Assembly: GCF_003402475.1 (NCBI RefSeq)
Contig: NZ_BFAB01000006.1
Location: 1-64,000 of the forward strand
DNA from: Mycobacterium sp. MFM001
Lineage (GTDB): Bacteria > Actinomycetota > Actinomycetes > Mycobacteriales > Mycobacteriaceae
Length of the DNA: 64,000 nucleotides
Direction: 5' to 3'
The notes below the pieces were generated by a model that was not told the DNA's origin, searched no databases, and worked only from the letters and a program-made list of their open reading frames with translations. The position numbers were made by a program, and so were the translations under genes. Of this stretch, positions 7,030 through 18,220 are shown piece after piece. Each line of letters starts with the position of its first letter. Positions within the stretch are counted from its first letter, which is position 1.

Positions 7030-7368
7030 TCAGTGCTCGGTGCTCACCCGGTCATAGGTCGCCAGCTCGTCGCACTCATCGGCCACGGCGATCAATGCAC
7101 GGGCCAGCTGGCGGGCGCGCGCCGGGGTCAGCGGCTCGGCGTCGGTGTGGATATACACCCGAATTTCGCGCTCGCACTGGCCGCTCGACCACTGGATACC
7201 GTCGACGTTGATCTGGATGGTGTCGCGCTCACCCTCGATCACGCGGCAGCTACCGGAAAAGCCCCGCGACGGCTCAGCCCAGCCGGTGCGGTGCGGTAGC
7301 TCCCAGTCCCAGACCTTCACGGCGCCGGCCGGTAGCGGGACGTCGAAGTGAATGGTGTCGTTGGTCAT
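7030..7368 (-). CDS. DUF6907-like small protein
   Basis: The 112-residue product faces the phage genes tail to tail, with 4 bp between stops. It ends PLTPARARQLARALIAVADE followed by CDEL, the pattern of small actinobacterial and actinophage proteins such as DUF6907: a beta sandwich followed by an LTPxxAxxLAxAL helix. There is no signal peptide or membrane segment. It is the last gene before the tRNA cluster and may belong to the element. Function unknown. Confidence 0.55.
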   Translation of the reverse strand: MTNDTIHFDVPLPAGAVKVWDWELPHRTGWAEPSRGFSGSCRVIEGERDTIQINVDGIQWSSGQCEREIRVYIHTDAEPLTPARARQLARALIAVADECDELATYDRVSTEH

Positions 7369-7479
7369 GGCTGCAACCTTTCATGGTCAGGTTGCCAGCG
7401 CGCCGATTCGGTCAGGTCATATCTAGGTCATGGACCCGTATTCGCTGATCTAACTACCGCTACCTAGCTGTGCGAATGT

Positions 7480-7554
7480 TGGTGCGCGGTACTGGGATTG
7501 AACCAGCGACCTCTTCCGTGTCAGGGAAGCGCTCTCCCGCTGAGCTAACCGCGC
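7480..7554 (-). tRNA. tRNA-Val (GAC)
   Basis: The minus strand folds as a full cloverleaf: acceptor GCGCGGT/ACCGCGC, D-arm GCTC/GAGC, anticodon stem CTTCC/GGAAG with loop CTGACAC (anticodon GAC), T-arm GCTGG-TTCAATC-CCAGT, and an encoded CCA at 7480-7482. Its 3' end points at the phage-like element, the usual arrangement for a tRNA attachment site. Confidence 0.96.
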
Positions 7555-7570
7555 CCGGGTCAAAAAGAAA

Positions 7571-7644
7571 TGGAGGTGGAGACGGGAATCGAACCCGTGT
7601 GCACGGCTTTGCAGGCCGTTGCCTCACCACTCGGCCACTCCACC
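7571..7644 (-). tRNA. tRNA-Cys (GCA)
   Basis: Cloverleaf on the minus strand: acceptor GGTGGAG/CTCCACC, anticodon stem CGGCC/with loop CTGCAAA (anticodon GCA), T-arm with GGTTCGATTCC, and an encoded CCA at 7571-7573. It sits 16 bp upstream of tRNA-Val(GAC) on the same strand and is probably co-transcribed with it. Confidence 0.95.
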
Positions 7645-7673
7645 GCTGGGGTTGATGCCACTTGCACCTTCCG

Positions 7674-7746
7674 AGCGGATGACGGGATTCGAACCCGCGA
7701 CCCTCACCTTGGCAAGGTGATGCGCTACCAACTGCGCTACATCCGC
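7674..7746 (-). tRNA. tRNA-Gly (GCC)
   Basis: Cloverleaf on the minus strand: acceptor GCGGATG/CATCCGC, anticodon stem CACCT/AGGTG with loop TGCCA (anticodon GCC), T-loop GGTTCGAATCC. CCA is not encoded after the discriminator T. It is first in the Gly-Cys-Val transcript. Confidence 0.95.
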
Positions 7747-7915
7747 GAGCCACGGACGAGATCGTCGCCCGTCGCGAAGCACGACGATAGTCCACCCAAG
7801 CGGGCCGCACAAATTTCTCGGTACAGCCCGGCGCGCCTCGCCGGCCACCGGAGCAGCGCGTTCTCGGAAAACGTCTCAGCGTGCTAATCTTCGACCTCGT
7901 TCGCCTTTCGGCACC

Positions 7916-7990
7916 GGTCCTGTAGCTCAGCGGGAGAGCGTCCGCCTCACACGCGGAAGGTCGCTGGTTCGATCCCAGTCGGGACCACCA
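7916..7990 (+). tRNA. tRNA-Val (CAC)
   Basis: Plus-strand cloverleaf: acceptor GGTCCTG/CGGGACC, D-arm GCTC/GAGC, anticodon stem TCCGC/GCGGA with loop CTCACAC (anticodon CAC), T-arm GCTGG-TTCGATC-CCAGT, and encoded CCA. It is divergent from the other three tRNAs across 169 bp that hold both promoters and no gene. Confidence 0.96.
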
Positions 7991-8009
7991 AAATGTCAAG
8001 AGCCGGCCG

Positions 8010-8399
8010 TCACCTAAGTGGCGTCGTAAACGGTGGCTGCAGATGTTCGAACATCGGGAAATGACGCACGTTGAGTGTTGCCAACTCGAGGCCCTGCACG
8101 TCGGCGGTTGCCGCGATGAGGTAGTCGCCGAGTCCGATCGCGTTGTGACTTCTGCGGTATCGGCGCATCAGATCACCTGCGCGGCGCGTGATGATTTCGG
8201 TCGCGGGCTCCACGTGAAAAGACGCGAGCAGGCGCCACACCTCACGCCGCTCGGCACTTCTCATCCCACCGATTAATTCGGCGATCGACACCACGCTGAT
8301 CGCGAGAGTTCCCTCCTTGCGCGTTTTGATCAGCCAGTCGCGGGCTGCTGTGACTCCCCGCAAATGAGCGATTAGTACGTCGGTGTCGACAAGGATCAC
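8010..8399 (-). CDS. vapC: VapC-type PIN-domain ribonuclease toxin
   Basis: I chose GTG 8399, which overlaps the antitoxin stop (GTGA) and gives the usual VapC opening MILVDTDVLI; a longer frame from 8414 is possible. The roughly 129-residue PIN domain keeps the acidic metal-binding set: Asp in VDTD, Glu in SIAELIGG, and Asp in GLGDYLIAATA. VapC toxins cleave specific RNAs, often tRNAs, when not held by VapB. It lies 19 bp from tRNA-Val(CAC) and forms an operon with the vapB gene upstream. Confidence 0.88.
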   Translation of the reverse strand: MILVDTDVLIAHLRGVTAARDWLIKTRKEGTLAISVVSIAELIGGMRSAERREVWRLLASFHVEPATEIITRRAGDLMRRYRRSHNAIGLGDYLIAATADVQGLELATLNVRHFPMFEHLQPPFTTPLR

Positions 8400-8653
8400 G
8401 ACGTGCTGCGCCACACCTGGTCGAGGTGCTCCTCTCGGCCACTGGGGCCGCGTGGGGGCTCCTCGAAGTCGCGAAGCGCTCCGAACGAATCGTTGATCGC
8501 TGCGAGGTCCGACACCAAGTCGTCGTCGGCGTTGTTGAGAGCCCGGTTCAGTAGCTGCCGGATGAGCTCGGCACGCGACACCCCTTGCTGTTCGGCAAGC
8601 TTGTCGAGGCTGGCCGTCTGCGCTTCATCAAGGTAGATGTTCGTGCGCTTCAT
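8396..8653 (-). CDS. vapB: VapB-type ribbon-helix-helix antitoxin
   Basis: This 85-residue protein begins MKRTNIYLDEAQTASLDKLA and continues with GVSRAELIRQLLNRAL, a ribbon-helix-helix DNA-binding fold of the CopG/VapB type. The acidic, Pro-rich C-terminus would wrap the VapC active site. Such antitoxins neutralise their toxin and repress their own operon. It is immediately upstream of vapC with a 4-nt overlap, a standard toxin-antitoxin arrangement. Confidence 0.88.
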   Translation of the reverse strand: MKRTNIYLDEAQTASLDKLAEQQGVSRAELIRQLLNRALNNADDDLVSDLAAINDSFGALRDFEEPPRGPSGREEHLDQVWRSTS

Positions 8654-8692
8654 ACATCACAACATACACCGCTTCCCGACGCGCAGAGACGG

Positions 8693-10498
8693 TCAGAACT
8701 TGAACGACGGCATCGTCGGCAAGCTGAAGTGCGGCATCGACGGCATTGCGGGCGCCGCGGGCGGTGGCATTGAAGGCAACTTGGGCATGGCCGGAGCCGG
8801 CATTGCGGGCATGGAAGGCGCTTGCGGCGCCGGCATCTGCGGTGCCTGAAAAAGGGGCAGGTGCATCGGCGGCTCGGGTGAGGGCATGTGCACCGGCGGC
8901 TGGGGATCTGGCATCTGAATCGGCGGCGTCGGCAGGTGTATCGGCGGCGTCGGGTCCTGAACCGGCGGCGTGGGCACGTGGATTGGTGAGCTCGGCAGCT
9001 TCCAAGGCGGTGTCGGGTCCTGGATGGGCGGCGTCGGTAGGTGAACCGGCGGCGTCGGGTCCTGGATGGGCGGCGTTGGCAGATGTATTGGTGGCGTGGG
9101 CTTCTGAACCGGTGGCGTCGGGACGTGCACGGGTGGGGTCGGCTGCCGCACGGGCGGCACACGTACCGGTGGCGACGGTTGGCGAACCGGGGGAGTCGGT
9201 ACGTGCACCGGTGGCGTCGGGTGCTGCACCGGCGGCTGCGGAACCGGCAGATTGATCGGAAGCTGCGGAACCGACGCCTGAACCGGCGCGGGCGCTGGCA
9301 CATTCGCAGGCGCGGGAACCGGAATCCGGATCGGCACGGGCACCGGCACAGGTGCCGGCACCGGGGCCGCAGGAGGCGGAACCGGCGCAGGTGCTGCAGG
9401 CGGCGCGGGCAGCGCGAGCGGCGCCGGCGGCGCGACGGCATGGACCTGCGCGGGCTGCGGCGCCGGCGCGGCCATGTGTGCCGCCGGTGGTTGCGGCTCG
9501 GACACTGACGCCGCCGGCGGCGGGGCGGGCGCCGGCTCGATCGGCTCGATCAGCCTCTGCACCGGCGCCGGCAACAGCGCAACGGTCGGGCGAATGCCGA
9601 TCGCCAACGCGACTTCCAACGCCACAGCAGCGGTAACGAAAACGACGGCCAATATGCTGCCGACCAACAGCAACGGCCTGCGCCCCTGCCGGACTTCGCC
9701 GACAGAGATAACAGCAGTATCGGCCTCGTCGTCTGCGACGGCGCTGTACGCCACATCGTCCGAACCGCCATCCGAGAATGCCTCGAAATAGTAGGGGTTC
9801 ACGACACCGGTGCCGGGATCCTGCGCGTACGCCAACGCCGCCGTCGACGACGCGAACAACGGCGCGTTCGCCGACGCCAACGCCGCGCCCCGGGCCAGCG
9901 CCGTCTCCGGCTCCTCCGGCGCGCTCACCGGCAGCCATGTCGTCGCCTCCAGCGCCGGCTTGATCGGTGCCACATCGACACCCGAGCCCACCAGAAACAG
10001 CCCCTCTACGCCGTCCACGTCGGCGACCATCGCCGCAAGCTCGCCCACCACGTCGTCGCTGCGCAGCGGGCGGCGGCGCACATCGGTGACCGAGCCGTCG
10101 GAGGCGTCGACGACGGCCAGCGTCGCCGTCTCGGGCTCGACGAACAGCATCGCAGTCTGCTCGTAACCCATTGCATTGCCGACGGTTTGGGCCAACGCCG
10201 CCGCCGCCAAGAACGCCGACACCAGCATGACGTTCTCGACCTTGTGGGCCGCCAGCGCATCACGCAGCGCGGCGGCATCGGCCGGGTCGGTCCACGTCAC
10301 CCCGGTCGACCTCAGCTCGTAGCCGCCTTCGGTGGCGCCCTCACGGGTGCCGAGGATGGCCGCGATCACCTGATCCGGTGTGCTGTGGGCGGTGTCGATG
10401 TTGTCTTCCTCGACCGTGACGCCGTCGGCGTCTTCGCCCTCGACCAGCACCATGCGAATTGTCTTGGGAGCCATCGATACCCCGAGTACGATGTCCAC
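8693..10498 (-). CDS. DUF7159-like membrane protein with long proline repeat tail
   Basis: The 601-residue product begins MDIVLGVSMAPKTIRMVLVE, the opening of a mycobacterial family (DUF7159) of unknown function. The first 250 residues look like an ASKHA-type fold with a VEGLFLVGSG strand. One membrane segment follows (about residues 275-300, LLLVGSILAVVFVTAAVALE). The C-terminal 280 residues are extracellular-type and proline-rich, with tandem PTPPVHxP/PTPPIQxP units from about 420 to 540. The start GTG follows a strong GGAGGAG site. It may link cytoplasm and cell wall; no enzymatic motif is seen. Confidence 0.75.
   Translation of the reverse strand: MDIVLGVSMAPKTIRMVLVEGEDADGVTVEEDNIDTAHSTPDQVIAAILGTREGATEGGYELRSTGVTWTDPADAAALRDALAAHKVENVMLVSAFLAAAALAQTVGNAMGYEQTAMLFVEPETATLAVVDASDGSVTDVRRRPLRSDDVVGELAAMVADVDGVEGLFLVGSGVDVAPIKPALEATTWLPVSAPEEPETALARGAALASANAPLFASSTAALAYAQDPGTGVVNPYYFEAFSDGGSDDVAYSAVADDEADTAVISVGEVRQGRRPLLLVGSILAVVFVTAAVALEVALAIGIRPTVALLPAPVQRLIEPIEPAPAPPPAASVSEPQPPAAHMAAPAPQPAQVHAVAPPAPLALPAPPAAPAPVPPPAAPVPAPVPVPVPIRIPVPAPANVPAPAPVQASVPQLPINLPVPQPPVQHPTPPVHVPTPPVRQPSPPVRVPPVRQPTPPVHVPTPPVQKPTPPIHLPTPPIQDPTPPVHLPTPPIQDPTPPWKLPSSPIHVPTPPVQDPTPPIHLPTPPIQMPDPQPPVHMPSPEPPMHLPLFQAPQMPAPQAPSMPAMPAPAMPKLPSMPPPAAPAMPSMPHFSLPTMPSFKF
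8881..9260 (-). repeat. Degenerate tandem repeat encoding P-[TS]-P-P-[VI]-x-x-P
   Basis: On the minus strand about 14 imperfect units encode PTPPVHVP-like octads, alternating with PIQDPTPP and PVRQPTPP variants. On the plus strand the shared core appears as GGCGGCGTCGG. Units differ at third positions, so this looks like an old, diverged tandem array rather than a recent duplication. Confidence 0.7.
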
Positions 10499-10632
10499 TT
10501 CTCCTCCAACGTCTCTTGCCGCCGAGCCACGGTCTGTGCGGAGGAGTGCACCGCGCGGGCCGCTACTTACATAGTTTGTCGGTCTAACAGCATTCGACGT
10601 TACAACGCCAATATTTGTGCCAGCTGTGAATT

Positions 10633-11745
10633 TCAGGCCACCCGGAACTGTTCGAGGTCAGCCTGTTTGACGGTCAGCCCATGCCCGGGCGCGCTGCGAT
10701 CCGGCCGCAGCAAGCCGCCCGGCTCGGGCTCGATCACACCGTCGAACGCCAGCCCTTCGATCCGCACGTGGTCGTGGAAGTACTCGAGATGGCGCAGATG
10801 CCAGATCGCGGTGCCGACCTGGCCGCTGATCTGCGGCGCGCAATGCAGCGACAAATCGATGCCGCGCGCATCGCACAGCGCGGAAACCTTGAGCACGCCG
10901 GTGATCCCCAGCGCGCGGGTGACGTCGGCCTGTAGACAGTCCACCGCGCCGGCGGCCAGCATCTGGTGGAAGTACGGGAGGTGGTAGCCGTATTCGCCGG
11001 CGGCGATGTCCATTCCGGCTGGCCCCTGCGACGACAACTGCCGCAGGCCGTCCAGGTCGTCGGAGCTCACCGGCTCTTCGAACCACCGCACGTCGTACTC
11101 GGCGAAGCGTTGCGCCCACAGCAGCGCCTGTTTGCGGTTGTAGGCCCCGTTGGCGTCGACAAAGAGCTCGACGTCGTCGCCAATGGCCGAGCGGGCGGCC
11201 TGAACCCGGCCGATGTCGGCATCCGGATCGCTGCCCACCTTCATCTTGACCCTGGGAATGCCGGCTCCCACCCACCCGCACAACTGCTCGCGCAACGCGT
11301 CGTTGTCGTAAGACGTGAATCCGCCGCTGCCGTAGATCGGCGTGGCGTCCTGCACCGCCCCGAGCGTGATCACCAGTGGCTCGTCCAGCAGCCGTGCCCG
11401 CAAGTCCCACAACGCGATGTCGACCGCCGAAATCGCGCACGCCACCACGCCGGGCTTGCCCAGGTTGCGCACCGCGTGCTGCATCTGGGCCCACCGCGCC
11501 GGCGGCTGCAACGCGTCGCCGCCCTTGACGACGTCGGCCAGCTTGGATTGCACGACGGTCGCGACGGCGGTCCCGCCGTAGGTGTAGCCGATCCCCACCT
11601 GACCACCCGCTCGCACGCTCACCAGCACGAAGGTGGTCGAATCCCACGCCAGCGTGCCGTCGGCTTCGGGCGCGTCGGTGGGAATGGAGTAGGCCGAGAC
11701 GTCGACGGATTCGACGGGGATCGCGGAGGCGGCACGCAAAGTCAT
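10633..11745 (-). CDS. Mandelate racemase/muconate lactonizing family enzyme (enolase superfamily)
   Basis: The 370-residue product has the two-domain enolase-superfamily layout. An N-terminal capping domain is followed by a TIM barrel with VKMKVGSDPDAD (Lys base on strand 2), LFVDANGAYN, WFEEPVSSDD and AAGEYGY (Asp-Glu-Glu metal ligands), then QADVTR and SLHCAPQ. Family members abstract a proton next to a carboxylate, as in sugar-acid dehydratases, racemases and cycloisomerases; the substrate cannot be told. It diverges from the GH15 gene across a short gap, which may share a promoter region and hints at sugar metabolism. Confidence 0.85.
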   Translation of the reverse strand: MTLRAASAIPVESVDVSAYSIPTDAPEADGTLAWDSTTFVLVSVRAGGQVGIGYTYGGTAVATVVQSKLADVVKGGDALQPPARWAQMQHAVRNLGKPGVVACAISAVDIALWDLRARLLDEPLVITLGAVQDATPIYGSGGFTSYDNDALREQLCGWVGAGIPRVKMKVGSDPDADIGRVQAARSAIGDDVELFVDANGAYNRKQALLWAQRFAEYDVRWFEEPVSSDDLDGLRQLSSQGPAGMDIAAGEYGYHLPYFHQMLAAGAVDCLQADVTRALGITGVLKVSALCDARGIDLSLHCAPQISGQVGTAIWHLRHLEYFHDHVRIEGLAFDGVIEPEPGGLLRPDRSAPGHGLTVKQADLEQFRVA

Positions 11746-11789
11746 GCCGGGTGACTACCCGCAACACAAACCGGGTATGCCGCAAACCG

Positions 11790-13559
11790 ATGGACGCAAC
11801 CCCGCATGTGCTGCGCGAGTACGCGTTGCTCGCCGACGGCGAGCGCGGCATCGTCGTCGGACCGCGCGGCGACTGCTGCTGGATGTGCTTGCCGCGCTGG
11901 GACAGTCCCGCTGTGTTCACCTCGCTGCTGGGCGGTGGCGGCCTGTATGCCGTCGCGCCGGATCATCCGCGGTACGTCTGGGGCGGGTACTACGAGAAGG
12001 GGTCGCTGATTTGGCGGTCGCGGTGGGTGACCACCGACGGGATCGTCGAATGTCGCGAGGCGCTGGCCTTCCCGGGCGATCCGCACACCGCGGTGGTGCT
12101 GCGACGCATCCGGGCGCTCGACAAGCCGATGCGCATGCGGATTTGTCTCGACATCCGCGCGGAATTCGGCGCCGAGCGCATGCACGACCTCGCGCTGCAC
12201 GACGGGGTCTGGACCGGGCGGTCGGGTCCGCACCGATTCCGCTGGGCCGGTGCGGCCGACGCACAACGCGACGACGACGGCTCGCTGCAGGCGATCGTGC
12301 ACGTCGTTCCCGGCCGCGACCACGACCTGGTTCTCGAACTGTCCGACCGCGAGTTGCCCGATGATGCCGTCCGGCCCAACGACGCCTGGCGCACCACCGA
12401 AAGTGCTTGGGCGCAAGCGGTTCCCGAGGTCTCCGGCACTCTGGCCGACGACGACGCAACAACCGCCTACGCGGTGCTGCAAGGACTGACCAGCAGCGGC
12501 GGCGGGATGGTGGCCGCGGCAACGATGTCGCTGCCCGAGCGGGCCGAACAAGGCCGCAACTATGACTACCGGTACTGCTGGATCCGCGACCAGTGCTATG
12601 CCGGGCAGGCGGTGGCCGCGGCCGGCGCGCACCCGCTGCTCGACGACGCGGTGCGCTTCGTCAGCGAGCGTGTCCTGGCCGACGGCCCCGGCCTGAAGCC
12701 GGCCTACTGCGTCACCGGTGATGCGCCGCCCGAAGAACAAGACCTCGACCTGCCGGGCTATCCGGGCGGCGCGGTCAAGACGGGCAACTGGGTGACCGAC
12801 CAGTTTCAGCTCGACGCGTTCGGCGAGGCGCTGCTGCTGCTGGCGGCGGCCGGCCGCCTGGACCGCCTCGACGCGCAGCATTGGCGGGCAGCGGAAACAC
12901 TGGTCGAAGCCATCGAGAAGCGGTGGCGCGAGCCCGACGCCGGGATCTGGGAAGTGGACGACCGGCGCTGGGCGCACTCCCGGCTGATCTGCGCGGCCGG
13001 ACTGCGGCGCATCGGCGAAGTAGCGCCCACGCGGCAGGGTGCGGGGTGGCAGCGGCTGGCCGACCAGTTGATCACCGACGCCGACTCCGACTGCCTGCAC
13101 CCGAATGGCAGATGGCAACGCGCGCCGGATGATTCGCGAGTCGACGCCGCGCTGCTGACACCGGCAATCCGTGGCGCGCTGCCGGCCGGCGACCCGCGCA
13201 GCATTGCCACGGTCGAAGCGGTGCGCAACGATCTGGGCCGGCACGGCTTCGTGTACCGGTTCCGGCCCGACGAGCGGCCGCTCGGCGAGGCCGAAGGCGC
13301 CTTCCTGCTGTGCGGATTCCTGATGGCGCTGGCCGACCATCAGCAGGGCAACGAGCTGGCGGCGGTCCGGTGGTTCGAGCGCAACCGCACGGCATGCGGC
13401 CCGCCGGGGCTGTTCACCGAGGAATTCGACGTGGCGCAGCGGCAGTTGCGGGGCAACCTGCCGCAGGCGTTTGTCCACGCGCTGCTGTTCGAGTCGGCGT
13501 ATCGGCTCGCCGACTCGTGCGGGCCGGGCGTCGGCACCGGCACTGGAAAAGTCGGCTAG
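11790..13559 (+). CDS. Glycoside hydrolase family 15 protein (glucoamylase/trehalase-like)
   Basis: I preferred ATG 11790 (MDATPHVLREYALL) over GTG 11751, which would nearly abut the divergent gene; this gives 589 residues. The N-terminal beta domain starts with GERGIVVGPRGDCCWMCLPR, and the catalytic (alpha/alpha)6 barrel has NYDYRYCWIRDQCYAG and KTGNWVTDQFQLDAFGEALL, both hallmark GH15 segments. GH15 enzymes release glucose from alpha-glucans, and in mycobacteria one member is a trehalase. The substrate here is not determined. It is cytoplasmic, with no signal peptide. Confidence 0.88.
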   Translation: MDATPHVLREYALLADGERGIVVGPRGDCCWMCLPRWDSPAVFTSLLGGGGLYAVAPDHPRYVWGGYYEKGSLIWRSRWVTTDGIVECREALAFPGDPHTAVVLRRIRALDKPMRMRICLDIRAEFGAERMHDLALHDGVWTGRSGPHRFRWAGAADAQRDDDGSLQAIVHVVPGRDHDLVLELSDRELPDDAVRPNDAWRTTESAWAQAVPEVSGTLADDDATTAYAVLQGLTSSGGGMVAAATMSLPERAEQGRNYDYRYCWIRDQCYAGQAVAAAGAHPLLDDAVRFVSERVLADGPGLKPAYCVTGDAPPEEQDLDLPGYPGGAVKTGNWVTDQFQLDAFGEALLLLAAAGRLDRLDAQHWRAAETLVEAIEKRWREPDAGIWEVDDRRWAHSRLICAAGLRRIGEVAPTRQGAGWQRLADQLITDADSDCLHPNGRWQRAPDDSRVDAALLTPAIRGALPAGDPRSIATVEAVRNDLGRHGFVYRFRPDERPLGEAEGAFLLCGFLMALADHQQGNELAAVRWFERNRTACGPPGLFTEEFDVAQRQLRGNLPQAFVHALLFESAYRLADSCGPGVGTGTGKVG

Positions 13560-13569
13560 ACAACGGCTT

Positions 13570-16107
<2,538 letters not shown>

Positions 16108-16108
<1 letters not shown>

Positions 16109-17595
16109 TGACATTCGACTATCCGGTGTGGCTGCGGATCGACCACTGGCTCAACGTGCTGTTCTTGACGTTGCTGTTGCGCAGCGGCATCGAGATCCTC
16201 GGCACGCACCCCAAACTGTATTGGCACGACGACAGCAAGCCGGGCACCGAGTGGGCGCGCTTCACCACCAAGGAAATGCCGACCGACAAGCTCTACGACA
16301 CCCTCGACGAAGAGGAGCATTACAGCTCGATCGTCGCCCTACCCGGCCACAAGAAGCTGGGCATGGGCCGGCACTGGCACTTTTTCGCCGTGATCGGATG
16401 GATTCTGGTTGGCCTGTCGTACTACATCCTGTTGTTCGCGACCGGCCAATGGCACCGGTACTGGCCCTATTCGTGGTCGATCTTCTCCGAGGCGTGGAAC
16501 GACATCGTCGCCTACATGACGTTCAATCTGCCGTCGCTGTTGCCCAGTGAACCGCTGGATGCCATCCAGAAGTTGACGTACGCCGCTGTGATCTTTCTGC
16601 TCGCGCCGTTCCAGATCCTTACCGGCGCAGCTCAATCCCCGGCGGTGGAGGCGCGGTTCCCGTGGTATGTCCGAATGTGGGGTGGTCGGCAGTGGGCACG
16701 CAGCCTACATTTCTTCGGGCTGGTCGCGTTCGGAGTCTTCATCGTGATCCATCTGTCGATGGTCTTCTTCTGGGGCTGGGGCCAGCTGACCGCAGCCATG
16801 ATCTTCGGCTCGGTCCGCAACATCAACTGGGCGACGTTCTTGTCCTTCGTGATCATCGGTGCGATCGTCGCCGTCCACGTCGCCGCGACGGTGTGGAGCC
16901 TGAAACGACCGGTGCAGGTTCACAAGATCCTGGGGGCGATCAACACCCCCGCCAAGCTGATGCTGTTGCGGCCGTTGGACTCCCGGCAGAACTATCCGGT
17001 GAGCAAGCTGTCCAGGGAACACCGCGTCAACGGCAAGCCGCCGTGCTCGAACGAGTACAAGGTGATGGCGGTGCACAACTTCGTCGACTGGCGGCTGCGA
17101 GTCGGCGGCCTGGTCGAAAATCCGGTGACTCTGGACTTGGACGCGCTGCGCGCGCTGGCCGAACCGGAGACGCAACGCGTCATGCACAACTGTGTGCAGG
17201 GCTGGACCAGCATCGGCCAGTGGAGCGGCATCCACCTGAGCCGGCTACTAGCGGAGGTCAAGCCGCTGCCGCAGGCGCGCTACATCTGTTTTCTGACCAT
17301 GCAGGACAACAGCCGTGACGAGCCCAGCTCCGACGGGCTGGGCCAGTTCTACGAAGTGATGGATATGGAACTGGCCTACAAGCCGCAGACCATCCTGGCC
17401 TACGAGATGAACGGCCATCCGCTCCCGATCAAACACGGTGCGCCGCTGCGGCTTCGGGTGGAAACCCAGGTCGGTTTCAAGATGGCCAAGTGGATCAACC
17501 AGATCGAGTTCGTCGACGACCACAGCGGAATCGGCAGGGGCTTGGGCGGCTGGCGCGAGGACAACATCCATTACGACAAGGATGTAGAGATATGA
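16108..17595 (+). CDS. Cytochrome b561-like domain fused to a sulfite-oxidase-type molybdopterin domain
   Basis: The 495-residue product has about five membrane segments in residues 8-270, with histidines placed as in haem-b cytochromes (IDHWLN, RHWHFFAV, SLHFFGL, HLSM, VHVAA). From about residue 315 a sulfite oxidase/MsrP-like Mo domain begins; VMHNCVQGWTSIGQWSGI carries the expected Mo-ligand Cys near residue 360, and MNGHPLPIKHGAPLRL is the conserved core. The chain should move electrons between a small substrate and quinone. The segment after the last helix (SLKRPVQVHK) is very basic, suggesting that the Mo domain is cytoplasmic. No Tat signal is seen. It is coupled to both neighbours. 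Confidence 0.85.
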
Positions 17596-17909
17596 CCGAC
17601 TGGATTCGCCCCGAGTTGATCCGGCTGGAGCCCGTCGAGTGCGACAAGGTGCTGGCGCAGCTCAACGCCAAGGGCGGACACTGCGAGGCCTGTGGCGCAA
17701 CGGAATTCGACGTCGGTGACGCGCTGTACCTCGGTTTCCTGTTCCTCGACGAGGACGACGACGCCTACATGGTGGCGTTGACGTGTCGGAATCCGGACTG
17801 CCCCAAGCCGCGGACCGGAATCAAGCTGCGGGAGAAAGACTTTCTCAACCGCGATGCAACCGCAGCGCGCGCCGCGAGCTGGACCGTCGAGCTCCCCGAT
17901 GCCGTTTAG
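17592..17909 (+). CDS. Small zinc-ribbon-like protein of the Mo operon
   Basis: ATG 17592 overlaps the upstream stop (ATGA). The 105-residue product has two cysteine pairs, HCEACGATEF and LTCRNPDCPKP, that could form a zinc ribbon around an acidic strand region (FLFLDEDDDAYMVAL). No enzyme motif is seen. Coupling to the cytochrome b/Mo gene points to an accessory role in that complex. The 3' end overlaps the convergent gene by 65 bp. Confidence 0.65.
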   Translation: MTDWIRPELIRLEPVECDKVLAQLNAKGGHCEACGATEFDVGDALYLGFLFLDEDDDAYMVALTCRNPDCPKPRTGIKLREKDFLNRDATAARAASWTVELPDAV

Positions 17910-18213
17910 CCTTCGCCGGCGGGCTATCGGTAAACACCGGCTGCGCCAGCTCGAATCGGTCGATCAGGTCGGATAGCCCGCGCAGCTCGTCGCACAGCGC
18001 TTGAAACCGGCGTTCTTCGGCCTCGTTGAGGATGCCCTGGGAGCTGTAATGCACCAGCCGTCGTAGCCGCCCGGCCAGCGCCGCGCCCCACCGGATGGAG
18101 AAGTCGTAGCTTTCGCCCTCGGCGAGTTTCTCCTTTTGCCCCAGCTTCTTCAGCGCCTCGATCTGCTCGTTGAGCAGTTCGAAGTCGTCGTCGATGCCGG
18201 TCGGCGTGGTCAT
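17845..18213 (-). CDS. Conserved-looking helical protein of unknown function (122 aa)
   Basis: The preferred start is the ATG at 18213 (MTTPTGIDDDFELLNEQIEA), which has a GTGAGG site upstream. The product is mostly helical and charged (LKKLGQKEKLAEGESYDFSI, then a LxxLxxLIDRFEL heptad-like run) and ends in a very basic tail. It follows the lipoprotein gene after 7 bp, so they are probably co-transcribed. Its 3' end overlaps the convergent zinc-ribbon gene by 65 bp, which shapes the basic tail. Family not recognised. Confidence 0.6.
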   Translation of the reverse strand: MTTPTGIDDDFELLNEQIEALKKLGQKEKLAEGESYDFSIRWGAALAGRLRRLVHYSSQGILNEAEERRFQALCDELRGLSDLIDRFELAQPVFTDSPPAKAKRHRGARRSSSRRALRLHRG

Positions 18214-18220
18214 GAGTACC

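Noticed and set aside
8881..9260. Regular repeats that might suggest a CRISPR array
   Set aside because: Units are degenerate, have no unique spacers, are in frame and encode a proline-rich tail; no cas genes are present.
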